Assembly: GCF_018691265.1 (NCBI RefSeq) | Contig: NW_024881300.1 | Location: forward strand, 5,841,546 to 5,905,545 | Reading direction: 5' to 3' | Source of the DNA: Tyto alba | Lineage: Eukaryota > Chordata > Aves > Strigiformes > Tytonidae | DNA length: 64,000 nt | Shown: piece by piece, positions 49,506-61,639 of the stretch | Layout of the letters: each line of letters opens with the position of its first letter | Position numbering within the stretch: position 1 is the first letter of the stretch | Made by a program: the position numbers and the translations under genes | The notes under the pieces: generated by a model | Seen by the model: only the letters and a program-made list of their open reading frames with translations | What the model was told of the DNA's origin: nothing | Database searches by the model: none

Positions 49506-49872
49506 CAGCAGATACTCAGAACTGCCCAAGTCAGCACTTCAACAGATGGCAATTTAAATGAACTCCACATTACAATAAAATGTTGTAACAATCTACAGTC
49601 CCGAAAAAAACATCTTCAGCCAAATCCTTATGTTGTCTACAAGTTCTTTGATTTTGCAGACCATGATACTCCCATCATTCCTAGCAGCAACAACCCACAA
49701 ATAGATGACCATATGTGTTTCCAAGTGCCAGTGAATGCAGATTTAGACCGATACCTAAAGTCAGAATCCTTAACGTTTTATGTATTTGATGATGGTGAAA
49801 CGGAAGAATGTGCTTATGTAGGGAAAGCCAATGTGCCTCTTATTTCTTTAGCACATGACAGATCTATCTCAG
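49506..49872 (+). CDS. RPGRIP1L: RPGRIP1L coding exon 17 (C2-C domain)
   Basis: 367 nt, residues 768-890. After a short Gln/Thr/Ser linker it encodes [60 protein letters not shown] and [16 protein letters not shown], the bulk of the second C2 domain and nearly the same as mammals. The 5' edge is ambiguous by 3 or 6 bases because of tandem NAG acceptors; all three keep the frame. Donor TCAG|GTAAGA. Confidence 0.96.
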
Positions 49873-49949
49873 GTAAGAATTAGACCTCTTTAAACTTAAC
49901 AAAATCTTCAGTTCCTTTTTCATAGTTCTTTAAATCTCTTTAAGAACCA

Positions 49950-50792
49950 AACTAGAGAAGGGCTTTTCAGAGGGATCTGGACAGGCTGGATCAATGGGCT
50001 GAGGCCAATTGTATGATGTTCAACAAAGCTCAGTGCTGGGTCCTGCACTTGGGTCACAACAACCCCATGCAACGCTACAGGCTTGGGGAAGAGGGGCCGG
50101 AAAGCTGCGCAGTGGAAAAGGACTTGGAGGTGTTGGTTGACAGCCAGCTGAGTATGAGCCAACAGTTTGCTCAGGTGGTCAAGAAGGGCAAAAGCATCCT
50201 GCCTGTATCAGAAATAGTGTGGCCAGCAGGACTAGAGAAGGGATCATCCTCCTGTACTCAGCACTGGTGAGGCCGCACCTTGAATACCGTGTTCAGTCTT
50301 GGGCCCCTCACTACAAGAAACACATTGAGGTGCTGTAGGGTGTTCAGAGAAGGGCAACAAAGCTGGTGAAGGGTCAGAGCACAAGACTTGAGAGGGGCGG
50401 CTGAGGGAACTGGGGTTGTTTAGCCTGGAGAAGAGGAGGCTGAGGGGAGACCTTATTGCTCTCTACAACTGCCTGAAAGGAGGCTGTAGGGAGGTGGGTG
50501 TCGGTCTCTTTTGCTGAAGTAACAAGTGTTAGGATGAGAGGAAATGGCCTCAAGTTGCCCCAGGGGAGGTTTAGACTGGGTATTAGGAAAAATTTCTTCA
50601 CTGGAAGGGTCATCAAACATTGGAACAGGCTGCCAAGGGAAGTGGTTGAGTCACCATCCCTGGAGGTATTTAGAAGATGTGTAGATGAGACACTTAGGGA
50701 CATGGTTTGGTGGTAAACTTGGCAGTGCTAGGTTAATGGTTGGACTTGGTAATCTTAAAGGTCTTTTCCAACCTAAACAATTCTATGGTTCT
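49950..50792 (+). mobile_element. CR1 LINE, 5'-truncated, sense
   Basis: About 840 bp covers the end of the CR1 reverse-transcriptase ORF and the 3' UTR. Frames broken by stops and shifts still show CR1 RT tail motifs: [34 protein letters not shown] and [18 protein letters not shown]. It ends with the CR1 signature (TTGGACTTGGTAATCTTAAA, CTTTTCCAACC, ATTCTATGGTTCT). CR1 elements have no poly(A) tail and are usually 5'-truncated, as here. It is moderately diverged and not mobile. Confidence 0.95.
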
Positions 50793-51295
50793 AAAAACCC
50801 TTATCATTCATCTACTGTTCTTGTCTGACAGATTTTTAAATTCCAGTAAAATCCAGGAAAGGAATTCTGCATCTTGGTGTTACTTAAGTCATGGGTAGTG
50901 AAAAGTCTCTGTCAGAGCTTTGAAACTGATGAATGATTTTTTATATAAACATTAAACTTCAAACATTAGAGAAAGAAAAGAGTAAAGGGGAGAAAAAGTT
51001 TCTAATATCTCTTTTGTTTACTAAGACAGTACTAACACAATGTTCTAGCATTGCTGCATTTTATTCAGATTTTAATGTGGTATTTTTGTGATTATCCATC
51101 AACTGCAATGAATCTGAACAGGATGCCTGTACCTTAACAGGATTGATGGTAATAGTAGGATCTCTCCGTCTCATGATATTTTCTGAGATCTAAGAGAAAT
51201 AAGTAAATACGTTATTTTAAAATCAGCAAGTTTAAAAAAAAAAAAATCAAAGGAACCTGTAGTCCAAATATTAATTTATCATGGTCCTAACATGG

Positions 51296-51785
51296 ACCTA
51301 ACAGATCCAAATCCCTGAAGGTTTTTTTAGCCCTCCACTGGACCTGCTCCAGAATGTCAATGTCTTATTTGTGCTGGAGAGGCCAAAACTGGACACAGTA
51401 TTACAGGTGGCATCTCATAGGTGTCAAATAGAGAAAGTACAAAACTTCCCTGGACCTGCTTGACTGCATTGATAGTACAGGCCAGCGTACAATTGGCATT
51501 CTTTGTTGCAGAGGAACTGTTTGGCTGCCATATTTTATTTTTTTCAAACAGGACCAGCTCTCCTTTTCTGCAAGGCTGCTTGTAGCCAGCCAACACCCAG
51601 CTTGTACTACTGCTTGGTGCTATTCCTGAGCCGATGCAGGACCTTGCATTTGCTTTTGTTGAACCTCATGAGGTTTCAGTCAGCCCATTTTTCCACTGTG
51701 TGAATAGCAGCCCTGCCTTCAGTGTATCAATTACTCCCTGCAAGCTGATGCCAGTTACAAATTTACTGTGGTGTTTATAATGTAA
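51296..51785 (-). mobile_element. CR1 LINE fragment, antisense, diverged
   Basis: The plus strand carries reverse-complement CR1 phrases such as CCACTGGACCTGCTCCAGAA, GGCCAAAACTGGACACAGTA and CAGGACCTTGCATTTGC with TTGTTGAACCTCATGAGGTT. These correspond to the internal part of CR1 ORF2 in opposite orientation. It is more diverged than the neighbouring sense copy, so it is likely older. The ends are approximate. Confidence 0.85.
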
Positions 51786-52296
51786 AAGCTGCTCAATGAT
51801 TATTTCATTGTCAACTTTAAGACATGGATGAAAATTTTAAAATATGCTTCTACAAATATCCCATATAAATGGATATTAAAAAAAAATGCACGTGAATTTA
51901 GGGTGTTTCTTCTTTGATAAAGATTTAGCAATTCACAGTCCTTACATTTTCTTTAACAAAAGTTAGTAATAGTAAAATATAGAAATGTTTTAGTTAGATC
52001 TTTTGAAAGGTGTCAGTAAGAATTAGTTACCTGTTATTGGATTATCTGAGAAACCTACAGGACATCTTGAGCAAACACAGTAATCTAGTCACTTCTAAAT
52101 CCTGTATTTTTGAATATCCACAGTGTTACATTGGATATATTTGGATCTACAAAACGCAATATTTAGACACAATTTATCTTCTAAAATGAAGACTATTAAG
52201 TTACTAAATTTCTGACTCCCATTCGGTTTTGCATTGCATTTTATTGTGTATGTATAGAATAAGATAATTTAGACAAGATTTGCTTTTTGCTTTCAG

Positions 52297-52508
52297 GTAC
52301 TTTTGAACTAACAGATTCTCAAAAACATGCTACTGGTACTATCACAGCTGAATTAAAATGGAAATATGTGTACCTACCACCACGTGGATCAACAGTGGCT
52401 GCAGACTTACAGAATTATATTCAAAATGAGGAATCAATGGCAACTAAATTACTAGCAGAGGAAAAAACACAGCCTCCAGCCCCGTCTCCTTTTACCTCAT
52501 CAGTGACA
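52297..52508 (+). CDS. RPGRIP1L: RPGRIP1L coding exon 18 (end of C2-C)
   Basis: 212 nt, residues 890-960. It encodes [20 protein letters not shown] and [20 protein letters not shown], closing the second C2 domain (human [29 protein letters not shown]). A poorly conserved Pro/Ser-rich tail ([14 protein letters not shown]) opens the linker. Donor GTGACA|GTAAGT, in phase 0. Confidence 0.96.
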
Positions 52509-53715
52509 GTAAGTAATTTAACAAACTCGCAGAAGTTAAGAGATATAAAAGACCTAATACAGCAGGTCATTTAGTTCTTCCCTGATGACCAGGATTTGTC
52601 CTTACTGTAATATAATGCATAGTACAAATACTTCATATAACTACTATCTTCAATTGCTTTGGGAAGTGAAATCATTCTTGTGTCCAAAAGTTTTAGAAGT
52701 CTTTTATAATGGTAGATAATTAATTAGAGAATAGCAGGGAGAAAAGGGAGAAGAAATAACAAACATTAAATGTTTTGCCTATAAATTTAGTGCTTATTAA
52801 TTCTCTTTCAAATGTAGATGTCCTACATAAAATGTAGTCACATGCTTGTTTAACTTCAGGGTTATGGTTGAAGTTTATGACAGTTGTGAAATCAGATGTT
52901 GTTTCTGTGGTCTCTTAGAAACTCAGACAGAAGTCAGTCAGTTGGGGTAGCTTTGAGCCAAAAGAATTCTCAAGCAGCCAGACCCAAGCCATATGTACAG
53001 ATGCATAGGTGTCTCTGCACCACACTCTTCATTATTATGGTGCCTGGAGCATGGTGGTAAGATACACAATAGCTTCTTAAAAATCATTCAAAAGTAGTGT
53101 AAGGATTTTTTTGTGTATAAAATTCAGTGGAAGTGGAGGGTAATTTCTACATTCCTAAAGAGAGTAAATCATGAACAATAATAAACCACTTTTTCTTTAT
53201 TTTTTTTTTTTTTATTATAACACCATGACAGAAATATTTCTGGATCATTTTGTTAATTTTGCAACTATTGCCAGTCTCATTTCTGTTTCTATGTTAAAAT
53301 TCTCCAAAGGGAATGGCATGAGTAAAGGTGTCAAAGGTACAGTAAGCCTACAGAACAAGAGAAAAAAATCAAGCACTCCATAAACGATAATAACAAATCA
53401 TTCTGCCACTTATATGATACCACTGACTTCAGTCCTATAATTATTTCTTACCTGGAACTCGCATTGCATTCCACAGATGTTCTGTAGAGTTTTATACCCA
53501 TTTGTGGCTGAATTCTGAAAGGTATCTACATTTGGGGACGAGGGGAGGGCATTGCTTATCCAAACATCATCTACATCATCTTGCCCATTTGGAATTTAAT
53601 TTAGTGCAGTCAGATTTGGCTTTCAGAAAAATTAGAGTGCCTCAAAATTTACTGTAAAATAAGATGGTTAGAATATGGCAATAAGTGGTCTTCAAATATA
53701 CTTGTTTTATTACAG
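52509..53715 (+). other. RPGRIP1L: RPGRIP1L intron 18
   Basis: 1.2 kb of AT-rich intron with a T-run at about 53200-53213. Nothing else was recognised. Confidence 0.85.
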
Positions 53716-53799
53716 AAACCAACACCCAAACCGAGGCAGCGTGCAGCTCAAGCAGACAAGAAAGTGTCTTTTCTGGACCTTAGTACAGTACAGATGGAA
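53716..53799 (+). CDS. RPGRIP1L: RPGRIP1L coding exon 19
   Basis: 84 nt, residues 961-988, phase 0 at both ends. It encodes KPTPKPRQRAAQADKKVSFL and DLSTVQME. The core KPRQR...DKKVSF matches human RPRPKPRQRLTPVDKKVSFV; the remainder is diverged. Acceptor TTTTATTACAG; donor GGAA|GTAAGT. Confidence 0.93.
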
Positions 53800-55440
53800 G
53801 TAAGTTTTAAGTAATTTGCTCATACACGTTGAAGCAAGAAAGGCTGCTTACGTCTCAGTATGGACAATTTGTAGAATTAATAATTGAGAACACTCAATTA
53901 TTTTAGCAGCACAAGACTGGGATGTCCCAGACAATGAATTATGATAGCACAGTACTGCAAATAGGTGGGGGATACAATACAGGGATATTTGTGTGACTCC
54001 CTCAGAATTGCTTGCTACCCTCCACAATTCACAAGCTTCAACTTCATAGACTTAGGGCACATTCTAAGAGGACCAATCAACTGTCTCAGCACTGTATTTC
54101 TCAGCTCTGTGGGTTATTAATTAGAGTGTCTTTCTGCAGTGTACCACTTGCACAGACATTAAATGACTCTGCAGAAACCATCTTGATCCAAACAGATCCT
54201 GAACGTTGTGCTAATGTGATAAACAATTTGACACAGTTCAGAGTTAACTCTATCAGCTGAGATTGCACACACTGTGAAAACAATTACACTTCTGAACTTG
54301 GGATGCACTATCATGTGTACATCCCTCCAGACTCAGAGAGTCTGCATGTATCTGTGTGGTGTAAATTTTCATTTCATCTTAAATTATCTGCCTTCAGAGA
54401 ACTAAGAATAGATTGTATTTACTCTTTTAATTAAATCCAGTAAGTTCAGGCGGATTCCTTAACAGCTAATTATAAAAAGTTATGAGTATTATTATTAGTT
54501 GATAATACTATGTTGCATTAATTAATTAATTAAAAACTAGTTGTGATCATTTTTTTCCATTGGTAAATGCCTTGATTGGATTTATTTTTTGAAATGTTGA
54601 CATCACTTTTCAATTCACAGGTGGTTCTGCTATTTAGTTTATCATGACTAGAACCTTATTTTGAGCCATACAATGGAGACTGAAAATAAGGATTAAGTCA
54701 ATTTCTTAAATTTATTAAGTTAAAAAATAAAATCACATGTTAGTGAAACCAAATCTTTTGAGAGCTTAGATATGGAAAAATGAAATGTTAAGCATGTAGT
54801 TATGCACACACACACCCCTTCAGCTGTCCAGACAGTAACTTCTCAAAGTTCAATACTTTTTCACGAACTAGAATTTTCTAAGGGAGGCAGCTACTTGGTC
54901 TCCATCAGAAGTCTTTGTTACTGGGTTGGCAGCTCCCCTAAGTGTTTTAAAATCCAAACCTCACAGTCTGGTTCAAGACAAAAGTACTACTAGAACTAAA
55001 TAATGAAACAGCTGGGGCATCTCTGATGTCTAAATCTTGTGGTGAAATGGCAAAAGTGTACATACAAGAGAATTAGAAGTTGAACCAATTAAAACTGTAC
55101 AGGAACATTGTTTCATTTTCCTGTTCTGTTTTCTGAATAGCAGAAAATCTAGCTCATGAATATTGATGTGACATATGCCAAAGCAAATAGTTGTTTTCGG
55201 AAAAGGAGACTCAAAGAAGTGGGCTCAATGGTTTGACTTTTCCAAACCATTAGTAAGAATTGTCAAGCCTCATAGGTAGAAGCTATAGCAGAGAATAGAA
55301 GCAGTTATGCTAATGCTGGGAAGCAAAAGAGGGCACCATTTCCCGTGCAAAGCTTCTCCATCGGTAAATTTATACCTACTTTTGTGTGTTAATTGTCTAC
55401 TGTACATTAAAGGCTTCCTCTTACTTTACCCATAACTTAG
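53800..55440 (+). other. RPGRIP1L: RPGRIP1L intron 19
   Basis: 1.6 kb of AT-rich intron with (TTAA)n near 54518-54534 and a short (AC)n run near 54805-54816. No additional exon was seen. Confidence 0.85.
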
Positions 55441-55512
55441 GGCTCTGTTGTTGGAAGTAGCATGGAACTTGCCCAGAAGATGAAGGCTTCAAGAGCTCCA
55501 ACTGTTTCAAAG
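55441..55512 (+). CDS. RPGRIP1L: RPGRIP1L coding exon 20
   Basis: 72 nt, residues 989-1012, phase 0 at both ends. It encodes GSVVGSSMELAQKMKASRAP and TVSK. Only the end (VPHVSK in human, APTVSK here) is recognisably shared with mammals. The exon is accepted on position, phase, good borders (ATAACTTAG; CAAAG|GTATGA) and uninterrupted junctions. The mammalian linker here is somewhat longer and unlike this one, so it is a fast-evolving segment. Confidence 0.82.
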
Positions 55513-57095
55513 GTATGAGATTTTTCAGGTTTTGCAGTTTTATATAATATATTGCATTTGAATTCCATGTGTAAGTTATTTCTTCAGAGTCATGCATCAA
55601 AAATCAAAGTACAGATAAAGTAAGATCTCAAAAACTTCTCTGAAATATGAAAAAAGTTACTCCTTGTGATGACAGTCATCTTTTTTTTGGTCACTTGAAA
55701 GGCATGATTATCTCTACTTATTTCCTTTTGTGTTTGGATGAAGTTTATTTTGTCTTTTCTCTAAAATTTACCTTTATATAGCAGGAGGAAATGAAGAAGA
55801 AATGGAGTAACTTTGGAATATTGCTAAATATGTAGCATTCCAAGGAGAACAAAAGTATTAAATATTGTACTTTGTAATGAACCAATTGGTTGTGAAAGTA
55901 AGTTGTGGCAGATTGGCAAACTGTAATTTCTAGTGGTGTAACACAACATTTAATCACTGGCTCTTACGTTCCTTCTACTTTTCTACTTTCAATCAAAGCC
56001 CCAGATGATCTTTAGAGGTTATGTCTCCTTTTCACCACATTGGGTGGTATTGGTCAAGTCGAATAATTAAGAAGTATTCTCTCCCTGAGAATTTTATCCA
56101 CAAAGAACAACTCTGTCACTGAAGAAATTAAAAAGAATGGCCAAAGATTGTCTAAAGCACAGTGGTTACGACACATCGTCTATGCCAAGGAGGAGCATAA
56201 GAGATATAAAGTCAGTTTTCTCTAACTTGAAAACTTCAAGGATAACCTTTATTTGTAGAATAAGGCTCTTAAGTGTTTTCTAACATAGCTTTGCTTTGTG
56301 TGGTTCCAAATGTGTCAGAATAGAAATAACTCTTCATGTCCAGTTTTGGAAAATCCAGATGTTCTGTGGACAACTGGAAGTTATCTCATGGATTGTGAGT
56401 GTGGGAGGTGAAGCATCAGTGTCTCTCTGGGAAATTCAGTCCTAGAGGAGAATTGTTGAATAATAAATAATGCATAGGTCTCCAGCAGATCTCCATGGAA
56501 GATGCTATATCTATAATGTTACATCTATGGATGAGGTATTATTCTATGTAATTGTAATCAAAAGAGAAAGAAAGGATTAAGATTACTTCAGCTTAAGTTA
56601 TGCACTAAAGATATTTTACCTTAGGTAGCATGTTTGTATGTTGTAGTAAGGCTGATTCTTTTTTACATTATTTCACTTTGCTTTTGAAACAGGAGACACT
56701 GTATAATTCAAGTTATAAAATTGCCAACTGAGTAAGGTGGGGTGGTTTGTTGTTTGGTTAGGGGTTTTTTGAACTAAACCTTGAAGAATTGAAAGAGCTG
56801 AAATACAAATGAATCTGGAAATCTAACAAGGTGTATATATGTTGACAGATACCAAATGATTATAATAGTTATGTTTTCACAAATATACATTGTTAGAGAA
56901 TTATCTTTCTACAGTATCAATTATTTGTTACTGCGGTTGACAACTTCTCATTGTTTCCTGCTCTGCATAAGCAATATCACTGTTTAAAGGCTATGTATAA
57001 TGAATGTGAGCCATGACTTCAAGTTTTGAACTTTAGTAAATTTTTACTATTCACAGAGTGTTATAAAGACTCTAAGTTTATCTGTTTTTATATAG
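55513..57095 (+). other. RPGRIP1L: RPGRIP1L intron 20
   Basis: 1.6 kb of AT-rich intron. One 52-codon open stretch (56067-56222) reads moderately protein-like but has no splice context or family match. Nothing else was seen. Confidence 0.8.
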
Positions 57096-57273
57096 CACGT
57101 GGTACATGGGGTTAAACAAGAAAGGCTAGCAGATGATAAGGTGAAGGAGATGGCTGAAGAAATTCAACAGGAAAAAGAAGACCTCTCGCATCTCTCAGAG
57201 GGGCAGTTGGCCGACCAAAGCTCAGTTACCTCTGGAGATGAGACAGAAGTAACTGAAGAATTGGAACCAGAAG
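57096..57273 (+). CDS. RPGRIP1L: RPGRIP1L coding exon 21 (acidic linker)
   Basis: 178 nt, residues 1013-1072. It ends with the conserved [20 protein letters not shown] and TEELEPE (human [28 protein letters not shown]), preceded by a Lys/Glu-rich stretch. It is strongly acidic and probably unstructured. Acceptor TTTTATATAG; donor GAAG|GTAGAA. Confidence 0.95.
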
Positions 57274-58391
57274 GTAGAATTCATTTTTATGAATAAGTAA
57301 CTGTATTTTCTTAATAAATCTACGTCTCTTTCCATTTTCTTAAGCATTTCTTACTAGCAGTGGGAGCTGCCTCATTATGAGAAGTTTCATGACAGAAATG
57401 ATATTCTGGTGTACTGTAGAGCTGAAGCTGGGTGGTGGATATGGTGGTGTTATTTTCTTCCCAAATGGAAACTGTATTGTAATTGCATGCAAAAATCTGG
57501 TGTCTGACCTAGATTCATAAAATATTAAAGGAAACCTGGCTTCTATTTTAAATGTCTTTATATTCTCCCTTAGAACTATGCTGTTCTGAAGACTATTTTA
57601 ATGAATATGCTCCTTTTGTCTGCAGATAACAGCCAACGCTGATACTGGAAATCCTTTCAGACAGTGAGAGGGGTAGTATGTCTTATCACATCTGTGACAT
57701 AAAGTTGTTAGAGGCAGATTTATTTAAAGATTATAAAAGCCGGGTCATCCTGTTCCACCTCCAAGCTTAAACTGTTTATCACTGAAATAAACCAAGTCCC
57801 ATGATACCAAGTTTAAAGTAAAAGCACAAGCAGGATGCTAAAATTTTATGTTCAGTTGTTTGCAGCTTCTGCATAAGAATTGATTAGAAAAATTGGAAAA
57901 ATATGATGTTGAATCTCTTGTGTTTATGAGTAATTTGCTCCAGAGAAAAAAGACCTGGATGCTTTAGAAGATAATCCACCTGCATACAGAACTACGTTAA
58001 AAAAAATAAAATAATAAATACATTCATCTTTACATGTGCATGGTGTTAAACATAGTCAGAGGAAATCCACAAATTCAGGCCCTATTCTTTTATAAAGCTA
58101 ACTTATTCATACTTCAGTTCATTACAGGACTTATATTATTCCTCTCATCAACCTTCATCCATGAAACATTACTATGTCTTTTAACAAATTAGGAAAAAAT
58201 ACAGTTTAGATTACTTTAAAGATCATTGATTTGCTAGTGTTAATCTTCTGCAAGGAAGAGAAGAATTACCTGGCACTTACACTTTATTTATTAGAGAAGC
58301 AAATATATTACTATCAGGTTTCTCAGCAAGTCTCTGATGGATTACAAATACAGAGTTTTTTAATTACATTGATTTATTATTTTTTTTGCAG
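57274..58391 (+). other. RPGRIP1L: RPGRIP1L intron 21
   Basis: 1.1 kb of AT-rich intron. Nothing was recognised. The acceptor follows a T-rich tract ending in GCAG at 58391. Confidence 0.85.
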
Positions 58392-58489
58392 ATCAAGATG
58401 ATAGACAAGAAGAGGATGCCATTGAATCAATAATAACTGACAGCGATGACTGTATTGTTTCAAGTCCAGTATCCAAGAATATTAAACAG
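58392..58489 (+). CDS. RPGRIP1L: RPGRIP1L coding exon 22 (last in window)
   Basis: 98 nt, residues 1072-1104. It encodes DQDDRQEEDAIESIITDSDD and CIVSSPVSKNIKQ, matching the human DSDDCIIPGPISKNIKQ. It ends in phase 0 at a strong donor (ACAG|GTGAGT). In mammals the next exon starts the C-terminal domain (residues SEKIRIEII onward); no such sequence occurs before 64000. Confidence 0.95.
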
Positions 58490-59678
58490 GTGAGTCAGAG
58501 TATTTATGGCAATTATTTGGTAAGTCAGAGAAAAATATATTAAGTCTAATGTCCTTGAAGAGTATCTTTGCTATATCTAAGGTCAGATTCTAAGGCATTT
58601 TCAACGAGTGTATGTTTTCCTGTTTCCAGTTGAAATAGACACCTTCCCACAACAAAAAAGAAAAGTTAACCTGACTGTTCCTGTCACTATCTTGCATGTG
58701 ATCTATAGGTCTTTTTAATGTCATCTTTTCCATTATCATCATACACACTTAGAAGTAGACATTTCTAATTAGTTCCAATCTGAATTCAAGTTTTAGTCCT
58801 TAATGAAAATCTCCTTAATGAAAGGTAACTATTGTAATACAAATGTCTAAAGAACTTAGTCTTGTTGTTCAGTCCTACCTGTTGCCTTTATGTGGGAAAA
58901 TGTGCTTTTCGGCTTCTTCCAGTGCTTTCTGAGGAAGCTGAGGATAATTTAACTTGCCAAGGCCTGTAGTAAATCTACAGTGCTTAGCTACTCACTGTGT
59001 TTCATTCCAGTGTGTTGACTTGATTGAATGTTGTTGAAATGGCAATTGCATAAGCTTGAGGTTGTTAATAACATGCAAACCTTGCAACCTTGCATATATT
59101 TTCTAGTTCATCTACATAGATTTCCTTTTGTTCCTGACTTCCCAACAGTTTTAGAACTGAACGTCAGATTTCAAGGAAGTTTGTACATGTATGGTATCCA
59201 ATCACTTCAGTGTACTTCTGTTATTATTCGTGGGCATGTACGATAATGATATTCTCTTGCCTTGTTCTTAAAACCAGCAATTAATGAACATTAAGTATGA
59301 AATAGCACAGAATAATACAAATTTGGAAACTTTTCTTTGAACAGTATTTCAATAGTATAGTTCTCTAAAAAAATAGGAATATCTCATGTTTTTAGATCTA
59401 ACATTGACTGAACAATCTTAAAAAATATAAAACTGGCTCTTAAAATTGATTATAATACTTTGAACAGTTAATACATCTCCGGTCTGCCTTAGCATTATTT
59501 TAAAGGACCAAGGATGTATTTCTATAACCTATCAGTCTTAATGTTTTTTTGATGTTCTACAGTGTGATAACCTAGAGGTAGTTCAATGGGTTTGGTGATT
59601 TTTTTTATCCTTTTTTCAAGACATCTTAGAAAGAAATTAGCAACGAGAAGCAATACTTCATAAAAGAAATATTGCTTC

Positions 59679-59696
59679 TTTTTTTTTTTTTTTTTT
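59679..59696 (+). repeat. T18 homopolymer
   Basis: A simple T-run in intron 22. The bases around it show no mobile-element features. Confidence 0.85.
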
Positions 59697-61600
59697 AAGT
59701 GGTAGAAGGGATTTGGAAATGCTAGCACTTAGACAAGTTGCAGAAAGATACAGAAGGTACTTTTAAAGACAGAACTGCATTGCTTATATGTAAAATGTTA
59801 GAAAATTTTCACCTGTAATTTTGAGAACTAAAATGACTGCTACTCGTCATCATTAAGTCAAACTATTCTATTTTATCAAAATTATTCAAGAACACATCTT
59901 CGGGGATTTTGAGTGTAAATTAATTTCAGGTTCATTAATTTCTACCTCTCTCTATTGATCTTTTCTTCTGGTAATAAAGTGCACGTTCAAGAAGGGTAGA
60001 TAACTAAAGCTATAAACTATTAAGGCAACATGTTTCATACAAATTGGATTTTAAAAATAGGCAATGGTATATTTGAAATCTTGGGTTAATGATAGAATGG
60101 AGCACGTGAAAATTGTGATTGAATTTGTATTTTTTTTTAAGATTAAAAATCACTGCCTTTTATCTTTTGAGATAAATATCCTGCTGGTAATCAGACACTG
60201 TAAATAAGACTTGTGATTTTTAGAGATCGTTATGCTAATTATCCTATAAATCTGAGTTGTATGCCAAACTGTTTAAGCCATTTAGGAGCATACTGTTTCT
60301 TTTTTGCATGTTGCAAATTAGACAGTTCATGGTTATTTCTTAGATATGTTGATCATAAAGGGTATCTAACAGATTTTCCAGTACTTAGCTGTACCACTTG
60401 CTTCTTTCTCTTTTCTTCTTGTCTATGATGTATAATTAATCATAGATTACTTCATTTTGTTTCATTTCATTTACAACATTTATGAGCTTCACTTTGTCGG
60501 TATGAAATGCTTGTCCCCTTCTTTCCTTTCCAAAGTGGCGTAATTAGTGTTAGCATCTTTTTTAACAGGCTACATAAAGTTTAGTGGCTGGATTAAATCA
60601 AGTCATTAACATAATGTGCTATACAATTTGCCCCTATCTCTTTTCGTTTCCAGTACATCAAAGTGCCACAGAGTGCCAGTGTAATTGGGCCTTGCTAGCT
60701 TGTCAGGTTCAGTCAGGCTGATGGCTGCTGCTTTTACTAAAAAGCTTCCAGGCATGATAATTAATAGCGAAAAGAAGTCTGAGAAATGTAAAAGTTTGGA
60801 CAGTTCTCTATGAATATTTCATACATTTGAATAATCAGAAGTTAACATTATCAATTTGATGTATAATACATTGATTAAAAGCCTTGTTTCAGATCCTCAA
60901 AATAGACATCAAAACTGGGAATTTGCATTTTCTTTGGCATGGTCTTTATATTTAAAAAAAATATATTTAAAAAAAAAAACAAAACCAAAAACCTTTTCTC
61001 TTCCATCCCCTCCTCCCTTTCACCCCCATGTCTACACTTTATCCTTACAGGAGATAATACAGTGTTCAATTATCACAATAAAATTTACTGCTGTCAGCCT
61101 CCAAGTTGTCTAAAAATGTGCCCATAAAGCAATTACTGACAAAACCAATTTATTTGGTGGTGGTCCCATTTTTTCTATAGGTGTGTTTACATCTCTCTTT
61201 TTTTGTTGCAGATACCGTGAGTGCATTATCTTCTGCTAACAGCAGTTTATTGAAAACTGTCATTATCAGTTCCTGTAAATTAAGATCTCAGGGTCTAATT
61301 AATTTAGACATGAAAATCTCTCTTAAACACTGTTAAAAAGCAATACCAGTTGCTTGTGATTCTGCTGGTCAATGAAACATATTTCTGCATAGGTGGGAAG
61401 ATAAAGTTGCATAAGTTTATGTATAGCAAAGCAATAAATACTTTTCCTCTTTTTTTATGCCTTTTGTATAATTACTTGAACAGTACAATTCTTCCTATGA
61501 GATGCCCGCATTCATTGAAATAAGAGAAAATCATTTAGACATTATATTGTATTGTTGAATTTTGGCTGACTTGATTTTTCTTTACATTTGTTTTCTGCAG

Positions 61601-61639
61601 GATTTGAGTGCCTTTGGTATACTTCAGGGAGATTTCTGA
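61601..61639 (+). CDS. Possible alternative terminal exon of RPGRIP1L
   Basis: A strong acceptor (TTTGTTTTCTGCAG) is followed in phase 0 by 12 codons, DLSAFGILQGDF, and TGA. Splicing exon 22 to it would give a protein truncated before the C-terminal domain. An AATAAA lies at 61886-61891, so a short 3' UTR is possible. No comparable isoform is known to me. It could be a chance acceptor in intron. Confidence 0.2.
   Translation, partial: DLSAFGILQGDF

Larger units (their letters stand above)
49873..52296 (+). other. RPGRIP1L: RPGRIP1L intron 17
   Basis: 2.4 kb, the only intron here with sizeable transposons: a plus-strand CR1 3' end (about 49950-50792) and a minus-strand, older CR1 piece (about 51296-51785). 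The acceptor is GCTTTTTGCTTTCAG. Confidence 0.9.

Noticed and set aside
50013..50716. Two open frames with reverse-transcriptase-like text
   Set aside because: They are pieces of the inactivated CR1 LINE, not host genes.
52509..52574. Read-through of exon 18 frame for 22 codons into intron 18
   Set aside because: A good GTAAGT donor at 52509 and in-phase exon 19 show this is intron, although intron retention would give a truncated protein.
56067..56222. 52-codon protein-like open stretch in intron 20
   Set aside because: A single isolated stretch with no splice sites, neighbours or recognisable family; likely chance.
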